A stretch of 64,000 nucleotides of DNA from Candidatus Omnitrophota bacterium (GCA_903820505.1 CAIJHQ010000053.1:50962-114961), one strand, 5' to 3'; positions 27,701-36,273 are shown, numbered from the stretch's first letter. The notes: generated from the letters alone by a model not told the origin. Translations and numbers: made by a program.

Positions 27701-28330
27701 GGGTACGGCGGTCTGGATCACGTGCTGGCTTCCGGGCGGAACGTGAACATTTTTGTTCTGGACACGGAAGTCTATTCCAACACGGGCGGGCAGATGTCGA
27801 AAGCCACGCCGCGGTCCGCGGTGGCGAGGTTCGCGATGGGCGGCAAGCAGCTCGGGAAAAAAGACCTCGGATTGATGGCGATGAGCTACGGGAACGTGTA
27901 TGTGGCGTCGATCGCTCTCGGGGCGAACGATCAGCAGGCGTTGAAGGCGATCGTGGAGGCCGAGGCGTATGACGGGCCCTCGATCATTCTCGCTTACAGC
28001 CATTGTATCGCGCACGGTATCAACATGACGACGGGGATGCAGGACCAGAAAGCGGCCGTGGCTTCCGGCCAGTGGCTTCTTTACCGCTACGATCCCCAAA
28101 GGACCGAAAAAGGGGAGAATCCGCTGCAACTGGATTCGCGGGCGCCGTCGATGCCGGTGGAACAATTCATGATGACGGAAAACCGTTTTAAAATGCTCAC
28201 GAAGAGCAAGCCCGAGGAGGCCAAGAGGCTTTTTTCGTTGGCCCAAAAAGATGCGGACGCCCGGTGGAAGACGTACGAGTATCTTTCACAGCGGAAAATG
28301 CAGTTCGAGGCTCCGAAACCTGCTAACTAA
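24704..28330 (+). CDS. nifJ: pyruvate:ferredoxin (flavodoxin) oxidoreductase, single-chain
   Basis: 1208 residues, the normal size for the homodimeric one-chain enzyme. It decarboxylates pyruvate to acetyl-CoA and CO2, passing two electrons to ferredoxin. Order of parts: N-terminal pyruvate-binding domain (YPITPSSPMGEWADEW), gamma-like domain, EKR region, a two-cluster ferredoxin domain (Cys711/714/717/721 and Cys767/770/773/777), then the thiamine diphosphate domain (CGGCGETPY with Cys841 and Cys844, ATGCSSIYGG with Cys869, FGGDGWAYDIG, SNTGGQMSKATPR). These are the ligands of the three 4Fe-4S clusters. The next gene, 42 bases on, uses its product, indicating a fermentative acetate route. 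Confidence 0.96.
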   Translation: MAEQTLAQEKSKTTQSGKKFITMDGNEAVAHVAYRVNECIAIYPITPSSPMGEWADEWASQGKKNIWGTIPSVAELQSEGGAAGAVHGALQRGALTTTFTASQGLLLMIPNMYKIAGELTPMVMHVSARSLACQALSIFGDHSDVMAVRSTGFAMLASDSVQEAIDFALIAQAATLQSRIPFLHFFDGFRTSHEVQKIELLSDDQIRGMIDMAKVMEHRNRALSPDNPVLRGTAQNPDVYFQGRETVNKFYEVCPDAVQKAMDDFAGITGRRYGLFEYTGAKDAEQVVVIMASGVEVVEETVKALNAKGAKVGCLKVSLYRPFDVKRFINLLPQTTKNLIVLDRTKEPGAIGEPLYLDVVGALQEAGQNGWSKFKQAPRIYGGRYGLSSKEFTPAMVKGIYDFFGSGKTKHGFTIGIEDDVTHTSLPYDPQYSIESEKVVRSLFYGLGADGTVGANKNSIKIIGENTSNCAQGYFVYDSKKSGAITVSHLRFGPDPIRAPYLISQAHFVACHQTVFLEKYDMLRNVMPGGTFLLNAPWSAAEVWQNIPREVQQQIISKKLKFHVIDAYKVAADSGMGMRINTIMQVCFFAISGVLPREQAIGEIKKSIQKTYGKKGEDVVQQNLKAVDMTLEHLHEVKVPSVVDSKVVKLPPVTAGAPAFVKEVLGKIIEGQGDEIPVSAMPVDGTFPTATTQWEKRNIALEIPVWESDLCIQCGKCNIVCPHAVIRMKVYDPRYLEGAPEGFKSADAKMPDFKGNKFTIQVAPEDCTGCGVCVDTCPAKSKTDLKKKAINMHPQMPLRCIEKPKWDFFLAIPEYDRRKLKVNMVNQQQAMRPLFEFSGACGGCGETPYVKIVSQLFGDRAVIANATGCSSIYGGNMPTTPWAKDANGRGPAWSNSLFEDNAEFGFGFRFAIDKQKEYASELLVKLQDKVGGDLAQAILAASQKTEAEIYDQRERVAALKKKLATLSADPDAGQLLSLADTLVKKSVWIFGGDGWAYDIGYGGLDHVLASGRNVNIFVLDTEVYSNTGGQMSKATPRSAVARFAMGGKQLGKKDLGLMAMSYGNVYVASIALGANDQQALKAIVEAEAYDGPSIILAYSHCIAHGINMTTGMQDQKAAVASGQWLLYRYDPQRTEKGENPLQLDSRAPSMPVEQFMMTENRFKMLTKSKPEEAKRLFSLAQKDADARWKTYEYLSQRKMQFEAPKPAN

Positions 28331-28372
28331 AACCAGGATCTTGCCGAATTACCGGCTCAAAAAGGAAACGCT

Positions 28373-30511
28373 ATGGACGCGAGCACTGTTGAAGTATCGA
28401 AGAAAAAAGATCTGAAGGCTCTGTTCGAACCGCAGTCGATCGCGGTGATCGGCGCTTCGCGCCGCGTGGAGGCCGTCGGTTACGCCATTCTCAAGAACCT
28501 CGTTCAGGGCGGGTATAAGGGAAAGGTCTATCCGGTCAATCCCAAGGCAGACGAGATTCTCGGCGTGAAATGTTATCCGACCGTGGCGGATATCCCTGAC
28601 GCTGTCGATCATGCGATCTTTATTATTCCCGGTGCCGCCGTGCCGCCGGAGCTTGAAGCGTGCGGAAAAAAAGGCGCCAAGGCCGGGATCGTGATCTCGG
28701 CGGGATTCCGCGAAATCGGAGGCGAAGGCGTAAAGCTCGAGAAAGAGATCAAACGGATCGCCGATGCCTACGGGATGTCCATTCTGGGGCCGAACTGTCT
28801 CGGGCTTATCAATAATGATCCCAGGTTCTGCATGAACGCCAGTTTTTCAGGGACTATTCCGCAGACAGGGAACATCGCTTTCATTTCTCAAAGCGGCGCG
28901 CTTGCGACGGCGCTGATGGATTATGCCCGCGGGGAGAATATCGGCATGTCCAAGATCATCAGCCTCGGTAATAAGGTGGACGTGACCGAACTGGAGATCC
29001 TCCAGTACCTCAAGAATGATCCGAACACGGAAGTGATCATCATGTACCTCGAAGATATCGTGAAGGGGCAGGAATTCATTGAAGCCGCCCGCGAGATCAC
29101 CGGGGAGGTCGCCAAGACCAAGCCTATTCTTGTCATCAAATCCGGCCGGACGGCCCAAGGCGCGAAAGCGGCGAGCTCCCATACCGGGTCTCTTATGGGA
29201 TCCGACGAGGTTTACGACGCGGTGTTCACGCAGTCGGGCGTGATGCGTATGAATTCGGCCCAGGAGATGTTCGATCTCGCGATCGTGTTCGCCAACCAGC
29301 CGCTTCTTAAGGGCAACCGTGTCGCCATCGTGACGAATGCGGGCGGACCCGGGATCATGGCCACGGATGCCTGCGTGAAAGCGGGCCTGAAGATGGCCGA
29401 GATGAGCCCTGCGACGGTTGCGAAGCTTAAAGAGAAACTTCCGCCCACTTCCAATTTTTCTAATCCTATCGATGTGATCGGAGACGCCCAGCACGACCGT
29501 TATGAACACGCCTTGCGGTCCGTGATCGCGGAGCCGAATGTGGACGGGGTGTTGGTGCTTTTAACGCCGCAGGCCATGACTGAGGCGGAAGCAACCGCCA
29601 AGATCATCGTGGATGTGGACAAGGGCTCGGATAAAACGATCGTGACGTGTTTTATGGGACACGCGGACGTCGAGGCCGGCATCAAGATCCTTAAGGAATC
29701 GCACATCCCGCATTACGCGTTTCCCGAGGAAGCGGCGGCGGCGCTCGGGGCCGTGGACAAATACCAACAATGGCTTCATCGTTCACGGACCGGCGTGAAA
29801 CATTACCGCGTGGACCGTCAGGGCGCCGATGCGGTCATTGAAAAAGCGAAGAAAGGCCAGCAGAAGTTTCTTCCGATCAATCAGTCGATGGATATTTTCA
29901 GCGCGTACGACTTTCCGGTCATCCCGTGGGCGTTCGTCAGGACCGCCGAGGACGCGTGGGAGCAGGCCGTCAAGATCGGTTTTCCCGTCGTGATGAAGGT
30001 CGTATCGCAGCAGATCGTCCATAAAGTGGATGTCGGGGGCGTACGGCTCAATTTGAACTCGGCGGAGGATGTCCAGAACTCCTTCCGCGACATTATGTCG
30101 GTCGGGGAAAAGCTTAGTGCCAAGATCGACGGCGTTTTTATGCAGCGCATGGCTCCCAAGGGCCGCGAAGTGATCCTCGGCATGAAAAGGGACCCTCACT
30201 TCGGGCCTATTCTGATGTTCGGGTTGGGCGGGATCTATGTGGAAGCGCTCAAAGATGTGACGTTCCGCGTCGCGCCGATCCGCGAACTCAGCGCTATCGA
30301 CATGATCTCAAGCATCCGTTCCTTTAAGCTGTTGCAGGGGGTCCGTGGCGAACCGCCGGCCGACTTGGAGGCGATCGCGGACTGTCTGAAACGACTTTCA
30401 CAGCTTTCCTGCGATCATCCTGAGATCGACGAGATCGATATCAATCCGCTCATGGTTTACGGAGAAGGAAAAGGCGCCGGAGTCATTGACGCCCGCATTA
30501 TTCTGAAGTAG
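28373..30511 (+). CDS. acd: acetyl-CoA synthetase (ADP-forming), fused alpha and beta subunits
   Basis: 712 residues. Converts acetyl-CoA, ADP and phosphate to acetate, CoA and ATP. Order: CoA-binding Rossmann domain (FEPQSIAVIGASRRVEAVGY), succinyl-CoA-ligase-like domains with the probable phospho-His270 in AASSHTGSLMGSD, and a C-terminal ATP-grasp domain (about 480-712) with PVVMKVVSQQIVHKVDVGGV and EIDINPLMVY. In some archaea alpha and beta are separate; here they are fused as in many anaerobic bacteria. Its location just after the pyruvate oxidoreductase argues for acetate formation with ATP gain rather than acetate uptake. Confidence 0.93.
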   Translation: MDASTVEVSKKKDLKALFEPQSIAVIGASRRVEAVGYAILKNLVQGGYKGKVYPVNPKADEILGVKCYPTVADIPDAVDHAIFIIPGAAVPPELEACGKKGAKAGIVISAGFREIGGEGVKLEKEIKRIADAYGMSILGPNCLGLINNDPRFCMNASFSGTIPQTGNIAFISQSGALATALMDYARGENIGMSKIISLGNKVDVTELEILQYLKNDPNTEVIIMYLEDIVKGQEFIEAAREITGEVAKTKPILVIKSGRTAQGAKAASSHTGSLMGSDEVYDAVFTQSGVMRMNSAQEMFDLAIVFANQPLLKGNRVAIVTNAGGPGIMATDACVKAGLKMAEMSPATVAKLKEKLPPTSNFSNPIDVIGDAQHDRYEHALRSVIAEPNVDGVLVLLTPQAMTEAEATAKIIVDVDKGSDKTIVTCFMGHADVEAGIKILKESHIPHYAFPEEAAAALGAVDKYQQWLHRSRTGVKHYRVDRQGADAVIEKAKKGQQKFLPINQSMDIFSAYDFPVIPWAFVRTAEDAWEQAVKIGFPVVMKVVSQQIVHKVDVGGVRLNLNSAEDVQNSFRDIMSVGEKLSAKIDGVFMQRMAPKGREVILGMKRDPHFGPILMFGLGGIYVEALKDVTFRVAPIRELSAIDMISSIRSFKLLQGVRGEPPADLEAIADCLKRLSQLSCDHPEIDEIDINPLMVYGEGKGAGVIDARIILK

Positions 30512-30557
30512 GCTAATAACAGTAATTGCGTTGCGCCTTTTTTCAGGAGGAATGCGT

Positions 30558-31325
30558 ATGAGCGAGATCCAGAAGCTGAAGTCCTTCATTGATAGCCTGC
30601 AGTATCACGAAAGGTCCGGTCCTTCCAACGGTTCCAAGACCGGTCGTTTCCCGTTCGTTACCATTTCCCGCCAGACCGGCGCCGGAGGCCAGGTCCTGTC
30701 CGCCGAACTCCTGAAGCAGATCAATGAGCTGAGCCGGGAAGCTCTTTTCACGGGTTGGCAGCTTTGCAATCAGGAGCTGTGTCACAGTCTTTCTCAAGAC
30801 CCCGGGCTTAAAGTGGCTATTGAATCCCTTCTGCGAAAGGAATATTGCTCCCATACCGAGGATATGCTGGGGCAACTGATCTTCGGGAACCCCTCGCAGG
30901 ACGTTGTTGTTAAAAAAATGTTCCAGGTGATGCGCACTTTCGCCCTTCACGGTAAAGTGATCTTTGTCGGCCGCGGATCCGTCTTCTTGACGCGTGATCT
31001 TCCTTGGGGGATTCATGTGCGGCTCGTGGCCTCGCTGGATTCACGCATCAAACGCGTGATGAGCTCCACAGGGGTGACCGAAAAAAAAGCGCGTGAGACG
31101 ATCGCGGAGAAAGATGAAGCAAAAGCCGAGCTCGTCAAAACTTTTTTTAACAAGGATATCCGCGATCCGCTTTTGTACGACATTGTTTGGAACACGGATC
31201 GCGTCCCGCTTCACGAGATTGCGAGGATACTCATCGAAAGGATCAGAATGAAGGGCGTCGAAGCCCATGAATTTTTAATTTCTCAGAACGGTTCTGGGCA
31301 ACAACGCGAGCAAGGCGGAGTTTGA
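30558..31325 (+). CDS. cytidylate kinase-like protein
   Basis: 255 residues from ATG 30558, seven bases after AGGAGG (30545-30550); an in-frame ATG six bases earlier is too close to the site. It matches the cytidylate kinase-like (Cytidylate_kin2) family: FVTISRQTGAGGQVLSAELL is the degenerate P-loop, followed by FVGRGSVFLTRDLP and the VRLVASLDSRIKRVM strand. These proteins resemble CMP kinase but their substrate is usually unknown; canonical Cmk is shorter and more conserved. It follows the acetate gene by 46 bases and may share its transcript. Confidence 0.82.
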   Translation: MSEIQKLKSFIDSLQYHERSGPSNGSKTGRFPFVTISRQTGAGGQVLSAELLKQINELSREALFTGWQLCNQELCHSLSQDPGLKVAIESLLRKEYCSHTEDMLGQLIFGNPSQDVVVKKMFQVMRTFALHGKVIFVGRGSVFLTRDLPWGIHVRLVASLDSRIKRVMSSTGVTEKKARETIAEKDEAKAELVKTFFNKDIRDPLLYDIVWNTDRVPLHEIARILIERIRMKGVEAHEFLISQNGSGQQREQGGV

Positions 31326-31642
31326 AATATTTTTTTCAAAAAAACGCAAAAATGTTCTTGCATGTTTGATTTGGAGGGAATATTATTCCCCGCAGTTTTG
31401 AAAACAGGATTTTGTGACGCGGGAAAAAATATAAAAATATCTTAAGGCTTCGTAAATCAGAAGCGTCAGAGGATCCAAGCAGTTTAGATTTGGTCGCGAT
31501 CCGTTGAAAATTCAGCAGAACATTGAGCGCTCGCATATTTGACATGAATACTAGATATTGTGTTGTGGAGAAAAAAGGACTACAACATCTGGCTATTTTG
31601 TCGATATAACAGGTAACCGAAGTTAACCGAGGGAGAGCGGCT
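31326..31642. other. 317-base AT-rich control region before nrdD
   Basis: No gene. Begins with A/T runs after the kinase-like gene and contains short inverted stretches (GGGAATATTATTCCC at about 31377-31391). A perfect TTGACA (31539-31544) lies immediately upstream of the NrdR box; no good -10 at normal spacing. The end has GGGAGAGCGG as ribosome binding site for nrdD. Confidence 0.5.
31548..31563. promoter_or_regulatory. NrdR box (ribonucleotide reductase repressor site)
   Basis: ATACTAGATATTGTGT matches the 16-base NrdR consensus ACACWATATATWGTGT at 14 positions by hand alignment. It lies 80 bases before nrdD and four bases after a TTGACA, so bound NrdR would block transcription. NrdR boxes normally occur in pairs; I see only a weak second candidate downstream. 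Confidence 0.6.
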
Positions 31643-33706
31643 ATGGCCGAACAATTCCTGTCAAAGAAGATCACAAGCATCCGCAAACGTGACGGCTCGA
31701 TCGTCCCATTCGATGGGATCAAGATCTACAATGCCATTCTGAAGGCGGGACTTGCGACAGGAGAATACGACGGCGCGGAAGCTTACCTTTTAACTTTAGA
31801 AGTTATAAAAGTTATAGATAACCGTTATTCTCAAGGCTTCCTCGACATCGAAAAGATACAGGATATCGTCGAGCAAGGGCTTATTACCTCCAATCACTTC
31901 AAGACCGCCCGCGCCTACATCATCTACCGCGAACAACACCAGAAATTGCGGAAGGATAAGAAGACCGTTGTCGATGTGACGTCGTCGGTCAACGAGTATC
32001 TCTACAAGCTGGACTGGCGCGTGAACGCGAATGCCAACCAGGGCTACTCGCTGGGCGGGATGATCCTCAACATTTCCGGAAAAGTGATCGCGAACTACTG
32101 GCTTGCCCATGTTTATCCCGAAGAGGTCGGCAATGCCCACCGCCACGGCGACATTCACGTCCACGATCTGGATATGCTTTCGGGGTATTGCGCGGGATGG
32201 TCCCTGAAAACACTGCTCCGGGAAGGATTTAACGGAGTTCCGGACAAGGTGGAGTCGGCGCCGCCGAAACATCTGAGCTCCGCCGTCGGCCAGATGGTGA
32301 ATTTTTTGGGCACGCTTCAGAACGAGTGGGCGGGGGCGCAGGCGTTCTCTTCCTTTGACACCTATCTGGCGCCGTTCATCCGTCGCGACGATCTTCCTTA
32401 TGAAGATGTCAAACAATGCATTCAGGAGTTCATCTACAACCTGAACGTGCCGTCCCGTTGGGGAACGCAGACGCCGTTCACGAATGTGACCTTGGATTGG
32501 GTCTGCCCGGAGGATCTCCGCACAGAACATCCGATCGTCGGCGGCCAGGAGATGGAATTCACTTACGGGGATCTTCAGAAGGAAATGGCGATGATCAACC
32601 GGGCCTACATCGAGGTCATGATGCGGGGCGACGCGAAAGGCCGCGTGTTCACGTTCCCGATCCCGACCTATAACATTACGCCGGATTTCGATTGGGACCA
32701 TCCGAACTGCGAACTGCTGTTCGAGATGACCGCCAAGTACGGTCTTCCGTATTTCCAGAATTTCCTTAACTCGGACCTGAAACCGAACCAGATCCGCTCC
32801 ATGTGCTGCCGCTTGCAGTTAGATCTCCGGGAACTTCTTAAGCGCGGGAACGGGCTCTTCGGTTCCGCGGAGCAGACGGGGTCGTTGGGGGTCGTGACGC
32901 TCAATTGCGCGCGCATCGGCTATCTTTCTAAAGGGGACGAAAGCGCTTTCTTTAATCGCGTGGACGCGCTTCTGCAGGTCGCGAAGACCAGTCTTGAGAT
33001 CAAGCGCAAGGTCATCCAGCGTCACATGGATGCGGGGCTTTTTCCGTACACCAAACGGTATCTCGGGACGCTCCGGAACCATTTTTCGACGATCGGCGTG
33101 AACGGGATCAATGAGAGCGTGCGCAATTTTACGGGCGGCAAGGAAAACATCACGACATCCGCCGGTTTTGAGTTCGCCCTGAAGATCCTGGACCATATCC
33201 GGGAACGCATCACGGCTTTCCAGGAAGAGACGGGTCATCTTTATAATCTCGAGGCTACGCCGGCCGAGGGCGCGACCTACCGGTTCGCCAAGGAAGACAT
33301 CAAGCGTTTCCCCGACATCCTGCACGCGGGGACGGACGAGCGGCCGTACTATACGAACTCCTCGCAGCTTCCCGTGGCTTTTACGGATGACCCGTTCGAA
33401 GCTCTGGAGCGGCAGGAGGCCCTTCAGCGCCGTTACACCGGAGGGACGGTGCTCCATCTTTATATGGGAGAGCGCGTGTCGAGTTCCGAAGCGTGCAAGA
33501 AGCTTGTGCGGCGTTCTCTGGAAGGATACCGGATACCGTACATTACGATCACTCCGACGTTCTCGATCTGTCCGAAGCACAGCTATTTGTCGGGAGAGCA
33601 CGAATTCTGTCCCAAATGCGACCAGGAACTCATTCAGGAAAAAAGGATCCAAGAAAATCATTCCGCGGAGGTCGCTGCGGAGACGAATGTCGAACTAAAA
33701 AAATAG
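31643..33706 (+). CDS. nrdD: anaerobic ribonucleoside-triphosphate reductase, catalytic chain without glycyl-radical domain
   Basis: 687 residues. Class III enzyme reducing NTPs to dNTPs without oxygen. An N-terminal ATP-cone (ITSIRKRDGSIVPFDGIKI, about 1-95) gives allosteric control. The catalytic barrel follows (DWRVNANANQGYSLGG, HVHDLDMLSGYCAGWSL). The C-terminal metal site is present (SICPKH and FCPKC). The chain then ends at EVAAETNVELKK: the usual glycyl-radical loop (RVxGY) is absent and is found in the next gene. The stop codon is followed at once by a ribosome binding site, so this is a genuine gene split, not an obvious frameshift. Confidence 0.93.
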   Translation: MAEQFLSKKITSIRKRDGSIVPFDGIKIYNAILKAGLATGEYDGAEAYLLTLEVIKVIDNRYSQGFLDIEKIQDIVEQGLITSNHFKTARAYIIYREQHQKLRKDKKTVVDVTSSVNEYLYKLDWRVNANANQGYSLGGMILNISGKVIANYWLAHVYPEEVGNAHRHGDIHVHDLDMLSGYCAGWSLKTLLREGFNGVPDKVESAPPKHLSSAVGQMVNFLGTLQNEWAGAQAFSSFDTYLAPFIRRDDLPYEDVKQCIQEFIYNLNVPSRWGTQTPFTNVTLDWVCPEDLRTEHPIVGGQEMEFTYGDLQKEMAMINRAYIEVMMRGDAKGRVFTFPIPTYNITPDFDWDHPNCELLFEMTAKYGLPYFQNFLNSDLKPNQIRSMCCRLQLDLRELLKRGNGLFGSAEQTGSLGVVTLNCARIGYLSKGDESAFFNRVDALLQVAKTSLEIKRKVIQRHMDAGLFPYTKRYLGTLRNHFSTIGVNGINESVRNFTGGKENITTSAGFEFALKILDHIRERITAFQEETGHLYNLEATPAEGATYRFAKEDIKRFPDILHAGTDERPYYTNSSQLPVAFTDDPFEALERQEALQRRYTGGTVLHLYMGERVSSSEACKKLVRRSLEGYRIPYITITPTFSICPKHSYLSGEHEFCPKCDQELIQEKRIQENHSAEVAAETNVELKK

Positions 33707-33715
33707 GAGTTGAAA

Positions 33716-33895
33716 ATGAATAATAAAGAGCAGGTCGTTTTGAAAGATGAGGAACGGACACGATGTGAGATCTGGACGCGGGTGATGGGGTACCACCGTC
33801 CCGTTGCCGGGTTCAATGTCGGGAAAAAAGGCGAGTTTTATGAAAGAAAATATTTCGGAGAACCCAAAGACACCGGGTGCGGCTGCTCCAAATAA
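33716..33895 (+). CDS. separate glycyl-radical domain of anaerobic ribonucleotide reductase
   Basis: 59 residues from ATG 33716, six bases after TAGGAG, which overlaps the nrdD stop. RCEIWTRVMGYHRPVAGFN contains the glycyl-radical motif RVMGY (Gly25), and GKKGEFYERKYF is the conserved tail of class III reductases. It ends GCGCSK. It must dock with the large chain to place the radical near its active-site cysteine, much as YfiD replaces the damaged end of pyruvate formate-lyase. The 3' third overlaps the start of nrdG in another frame. Small stand-alone proteins of this type may be known in other anaerobes. Confidence 0.85.
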   Translation: MNNKEQVVLKDEERTRCEIWTRVMGYHRPVAGFNVGKKGEFYERKYFGEPKDTGCGCSK

Positions 33896-34598
33896 CCTCG
33901 TTGGCATTTGCGTCGCGGGCATCACGCCCTTTACGACGATAGATTTCCCCGGCTGTTTGGCCGGGGTTTTTTATCTTCAGGGATGTCCGTGGCGGTGCCG
34001 CTATTGTTATAACGCCGAGTTTCTGCCGCTCCCTCCTGCAGGGACGCAGGTTCCTGTCGAAAAGATCCTTCAATTCCTGGACTCCCGGAAAGGCCATCTC
34101 GAAGGGATCGTTTTTTCGGGCGGGGAACCCACGGTTCATGCGTCCCTCGGGAAATGGATGAAAGCCGTGAAGGAGATGGGATATGCGGTCGGACTGCATA
34201 CGAATGGTATGTTTCCCGAACGTCTTCGCGAAGTCTTGCCCGTTTGTGACTGGGTCGGAATGGATATCAAAGCGCCGTTCAGCCTTTATGAAATTGTGAC
34301 TTTGGTCCCCGGCAGCGGGGATGAGGCGCGTAAAAGCGCGGCGGCCTTGCTGCAAAGCAAGGTGGCCTACGAATTCCGGACGACGGTCCATCCGGACCTC
34401 CTTTCCGAAGAAGATATCCTCGCCGCGGCGGGGGAACTTGCCGCGTTAGGAGCTAAAAATTATGTTCTCCAGATGTTCCGGCCGGGGCATTGCCCGGACA
34501 AGGAGCTCCGGGAAAGCAATTTCCACGCCGCGGGTATATCGGCCAACCTCCGGGTAAGTCTCCGGTCCATGTTCCCGGAATTCCAGATCCGTGAATGA
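33840..34598 (+). CDS. nrdG: anaerobic ribonucleotide reductase activating protein (radical SAM)
   Basis: 252 residues from ATG 33840, inside the preceding small gene (56-base overlap, different frame); an upstream in-frame start is less likely. The radical SAM cluster motif is C49PWRC53RYC56; FSGGEPTVH and the DIKAPF motif follow. It generates the glycyl radical on the partner protein using SAM and reduced ferredoxin/flavodoxin. The N-terminal 20 residues are low-complexity and may be extra. The order nrdD, radical domain, nrdG under one NrdR box gives matched expression. Confidence 0.92.
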   Translation: MKENISENPKTPGAAAPNNLVGICVAGITPFTTIDFPGCLAGVFYLQGCPWRCRYCYNAEFLPLPPAGTQVPVEKILQFLDSRKGHLEGIVFSGGEPTVHASLGKWMKAVKEMGYAVGLHTNGMFPERLREVLPVCDWVGMDIKAPFSLYEIVTLVPGSGDEARKSAAALLQSKVAYEFRTTVHPDLLSEEDILAAAGELAALGAKNYVLQMFRPGHCPDKELRESNFHAAGISANLRVSLRSMFPEFQIRE

Positions 34599-34646
34599 AC
34601 AGCGCCGGAGTTTTTTCCCCGTAGTACAGCCGCAAGGTGTGACACA

Positions 34647-35336
34647 ATGACAAAGGACCTAAAAACGGCGCCGCGGGTAGGGCTCAACTTTTCCGAGATA
34701 GGAATGGCTCTGCTTTACAGTATCGCGCGCACAGTGGGGCTTTTCATTAACCGCTGTTGTGACCGCAGACTTCATATTGAGACCAGCCGGGAGGGCTTTG
34801 AGAAACGGGGGCGTTCCTTTTTTGAGGCCGGTAAATTCGCTGACGGTGTCCTGTATACACCGGTCTCATACCGCGCTCTCAGAAAGATAGGCCGCCATCT
34901 GAGAGAGCGGGAAAGGGATGTCTTTGTGGACCTGGGTTGCGGCAAGGGGCGGGTCATTTGCTATTACGACACCTACAGGTTCAAAAAAATGATCGGCGTT
35001 GAATTGATCAAGGAATTGGCGGATATCGCGAGACAGAACGTCGGGAATTTAAAGGTCCGGAATAATCCCATAGAGATCGTCAACGCGGACGCGGTCGATG
35101 TTGACCTGAAGGAAGGGACTCTGTTTTTCTTATATAATCCTTTTGGTATCAAGACATTGTCGTCGGTCATCGCGGCGATCAAAGATAGTCTTCGGACCCA
35201 TCCGAGGAAGATCCGGATCATTTACGTGAACCCCGTTCACGCCGATCTGTTGAATGCGCAAGAATGGCTTGAGACCGAAGAGGTCATAAACGATTTTTTG
35301 TGCGGCACCCGTATTTGGCGTAGTGTTCAAACCTGA
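34647..35336 (+). CDS. class I SAM-dependent methyltransferase
   Basis: 229 residues. FVDLGCGKGRVICYY is the SAM-binding motif I and IGVELIKELADIARQN is motif II; IEIVNADAVDVDLKEGTLFFLYNPFG carries the acidic and NPF-like post motifs. An N-terminal helical segment (about 10-30) could be membrane-associated. The substrate is unknown; NPF could hint at an amino or nitrogen acceptor, but this is weak. It follows nrdG by 48 bases and is probably unrelated in function. Confidence 0.8.
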   Translation: MTKDLKTAPRVGLNFSEIGMALLYSIARTVGLFINRCCDRRLHIETSREGFEKRGRSFFEAGKFADGVLYTPVSYRALRKIGRHLRERERDVFVDLGCGKGRVICYYDTYRFKKMIGVELIKELADIARQNVGNLKVRNNPIEIVNADAVDVDLKEGTLFFLYNPFGIKTLSSVIAAIKDSLRTHPRKIRIIYVNPVHADLLNAQEWLETEEVINDFLCGTRIWRSVQT

Positions 35337-35511
35337 ACGCGTGCGGCATTGTCTTGCGGTGGTCCCCGGGAGGAGTTTCCGAACGAAGGTGTTGGTGAAA
35401 AGCTTGAGATGGTCTCTGGCAGCGGTGGCGAGGGATGACGCTCAATCTTCTGAGTAGTTGAATGATTGCAAAAAAGGGAACCGAACATAAACGAATCATT
35501 GGGAGGACAGA

Positions 35512-36273
35512 ATGCTTAGATTAGTAAAAAAGGTAAAAGACACGGCAAAATGGTGCATATTGCAGGTTATTAATAAGTGCCTATCTTCTTACGAGGTAAA
35601 AGAGATGTTTTGTGATAAGTACTTGCCTTTTTCTCCGTTGTCTCGCGAAAAAATGTGCCGGAAGGAATTCTTTTATAATGCGTTCAGGGCTCTTTCTTTC
35701 AACGGGATAGACGGTGATTATGTAGAATTTGGGTGCTGTGGAGGAATGACCTTCGCCCTGGCTTACCATGAAGCCAGGCGATTTGAGTACAACACCAAAC
35801 TGTGGTCATTTGATTCTTTTCAAGGGTTACCTGCCCCTGAAGGGCCCAAGGACGCGCATCCGGTTTGGAAACAAAGGGAGATGACGACATTGCTTGATCA
35901 ATTTTATGCAATATGCGATTCAAATAAAATACCACGTGATGCTTATAGCGTTGTCCCGGGATTTTACAAACAATCATTAAGCATGAACAACACCGTAAGT
36001 TTGCCGGAAAATATTTCTCTCGCGTATATTGATTGCGATCTATATTCAAGCACAAAAACTGTTCTTGAATTTTTGATGCCACGTCTGAAGCATGGGATGA
36101 TTATTGCTTTTGATGATTATTTTTGTTGGTCGGCAACTCAAATTTCCGGAGAAAGGAAGGCAATGATGGAATTATTTTCCAAAGATTGCAGATGGGAAAT
36201 GGTTCCGTATATGCAATTTGGATGGCATGGAAATTCGTTCGTTATTGAAGATAAAAAAATATCTAGTTCGTAA
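35512..36273 (+). CDS. TylF-like (macrocin O-methyltransferase type) methyltransferase
   Basis: 253 residues, ATG after GGGAGGA. The TylF-type layout is visible: GDYVEFGCCGGMTFALAYHE (motif I), LWSFDSFQGLPAPEG, ISLAYIDCDLYSSTKTVLEFL (metal-binding Asp pair) and GMIIAFDDYFCW. Members are metal-dependent O-methyltransferases acting on sugars of antibiotics or surface polysaccharides. Base composition is clearly AT-richer than the neighbours, suggesting acquisition by transfer. A lone gene with AT-rich flanks. Confidence 0.82.
   Translation: MLRLVKKVKDTAKWCILQVINKCLSSYEVKEMFCDKYLPFSPLSREKMCRKEFFYNAFRALSFNGIDGDYVEFGCCGGMTFALAYHEARRFEYNTKLWSFDSFQGLPAPEGPKDAHPVWKQREMTTLLDQFYAICDSNKIPRDAYSVVPGFYKQSLSMNNTVSLPENISLAYIDCDLYSSTKTVLEFLMPRLKHGMIIAFDDYFCWSATQISGERKAMMELFSKDCRWEMVPYMQFGWHGNSFVIEDKKISSS

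Noticed and set aside
33690..33730. Frameshift or programmed recoding joining nrdD to the glycyl-radical domain
   Set aside because: The nrdD stop, TAGGAG ribosome site and ATG are cleanly spaced, and no slippery sequence with a downstream structure is seen, so two genes are preferred.
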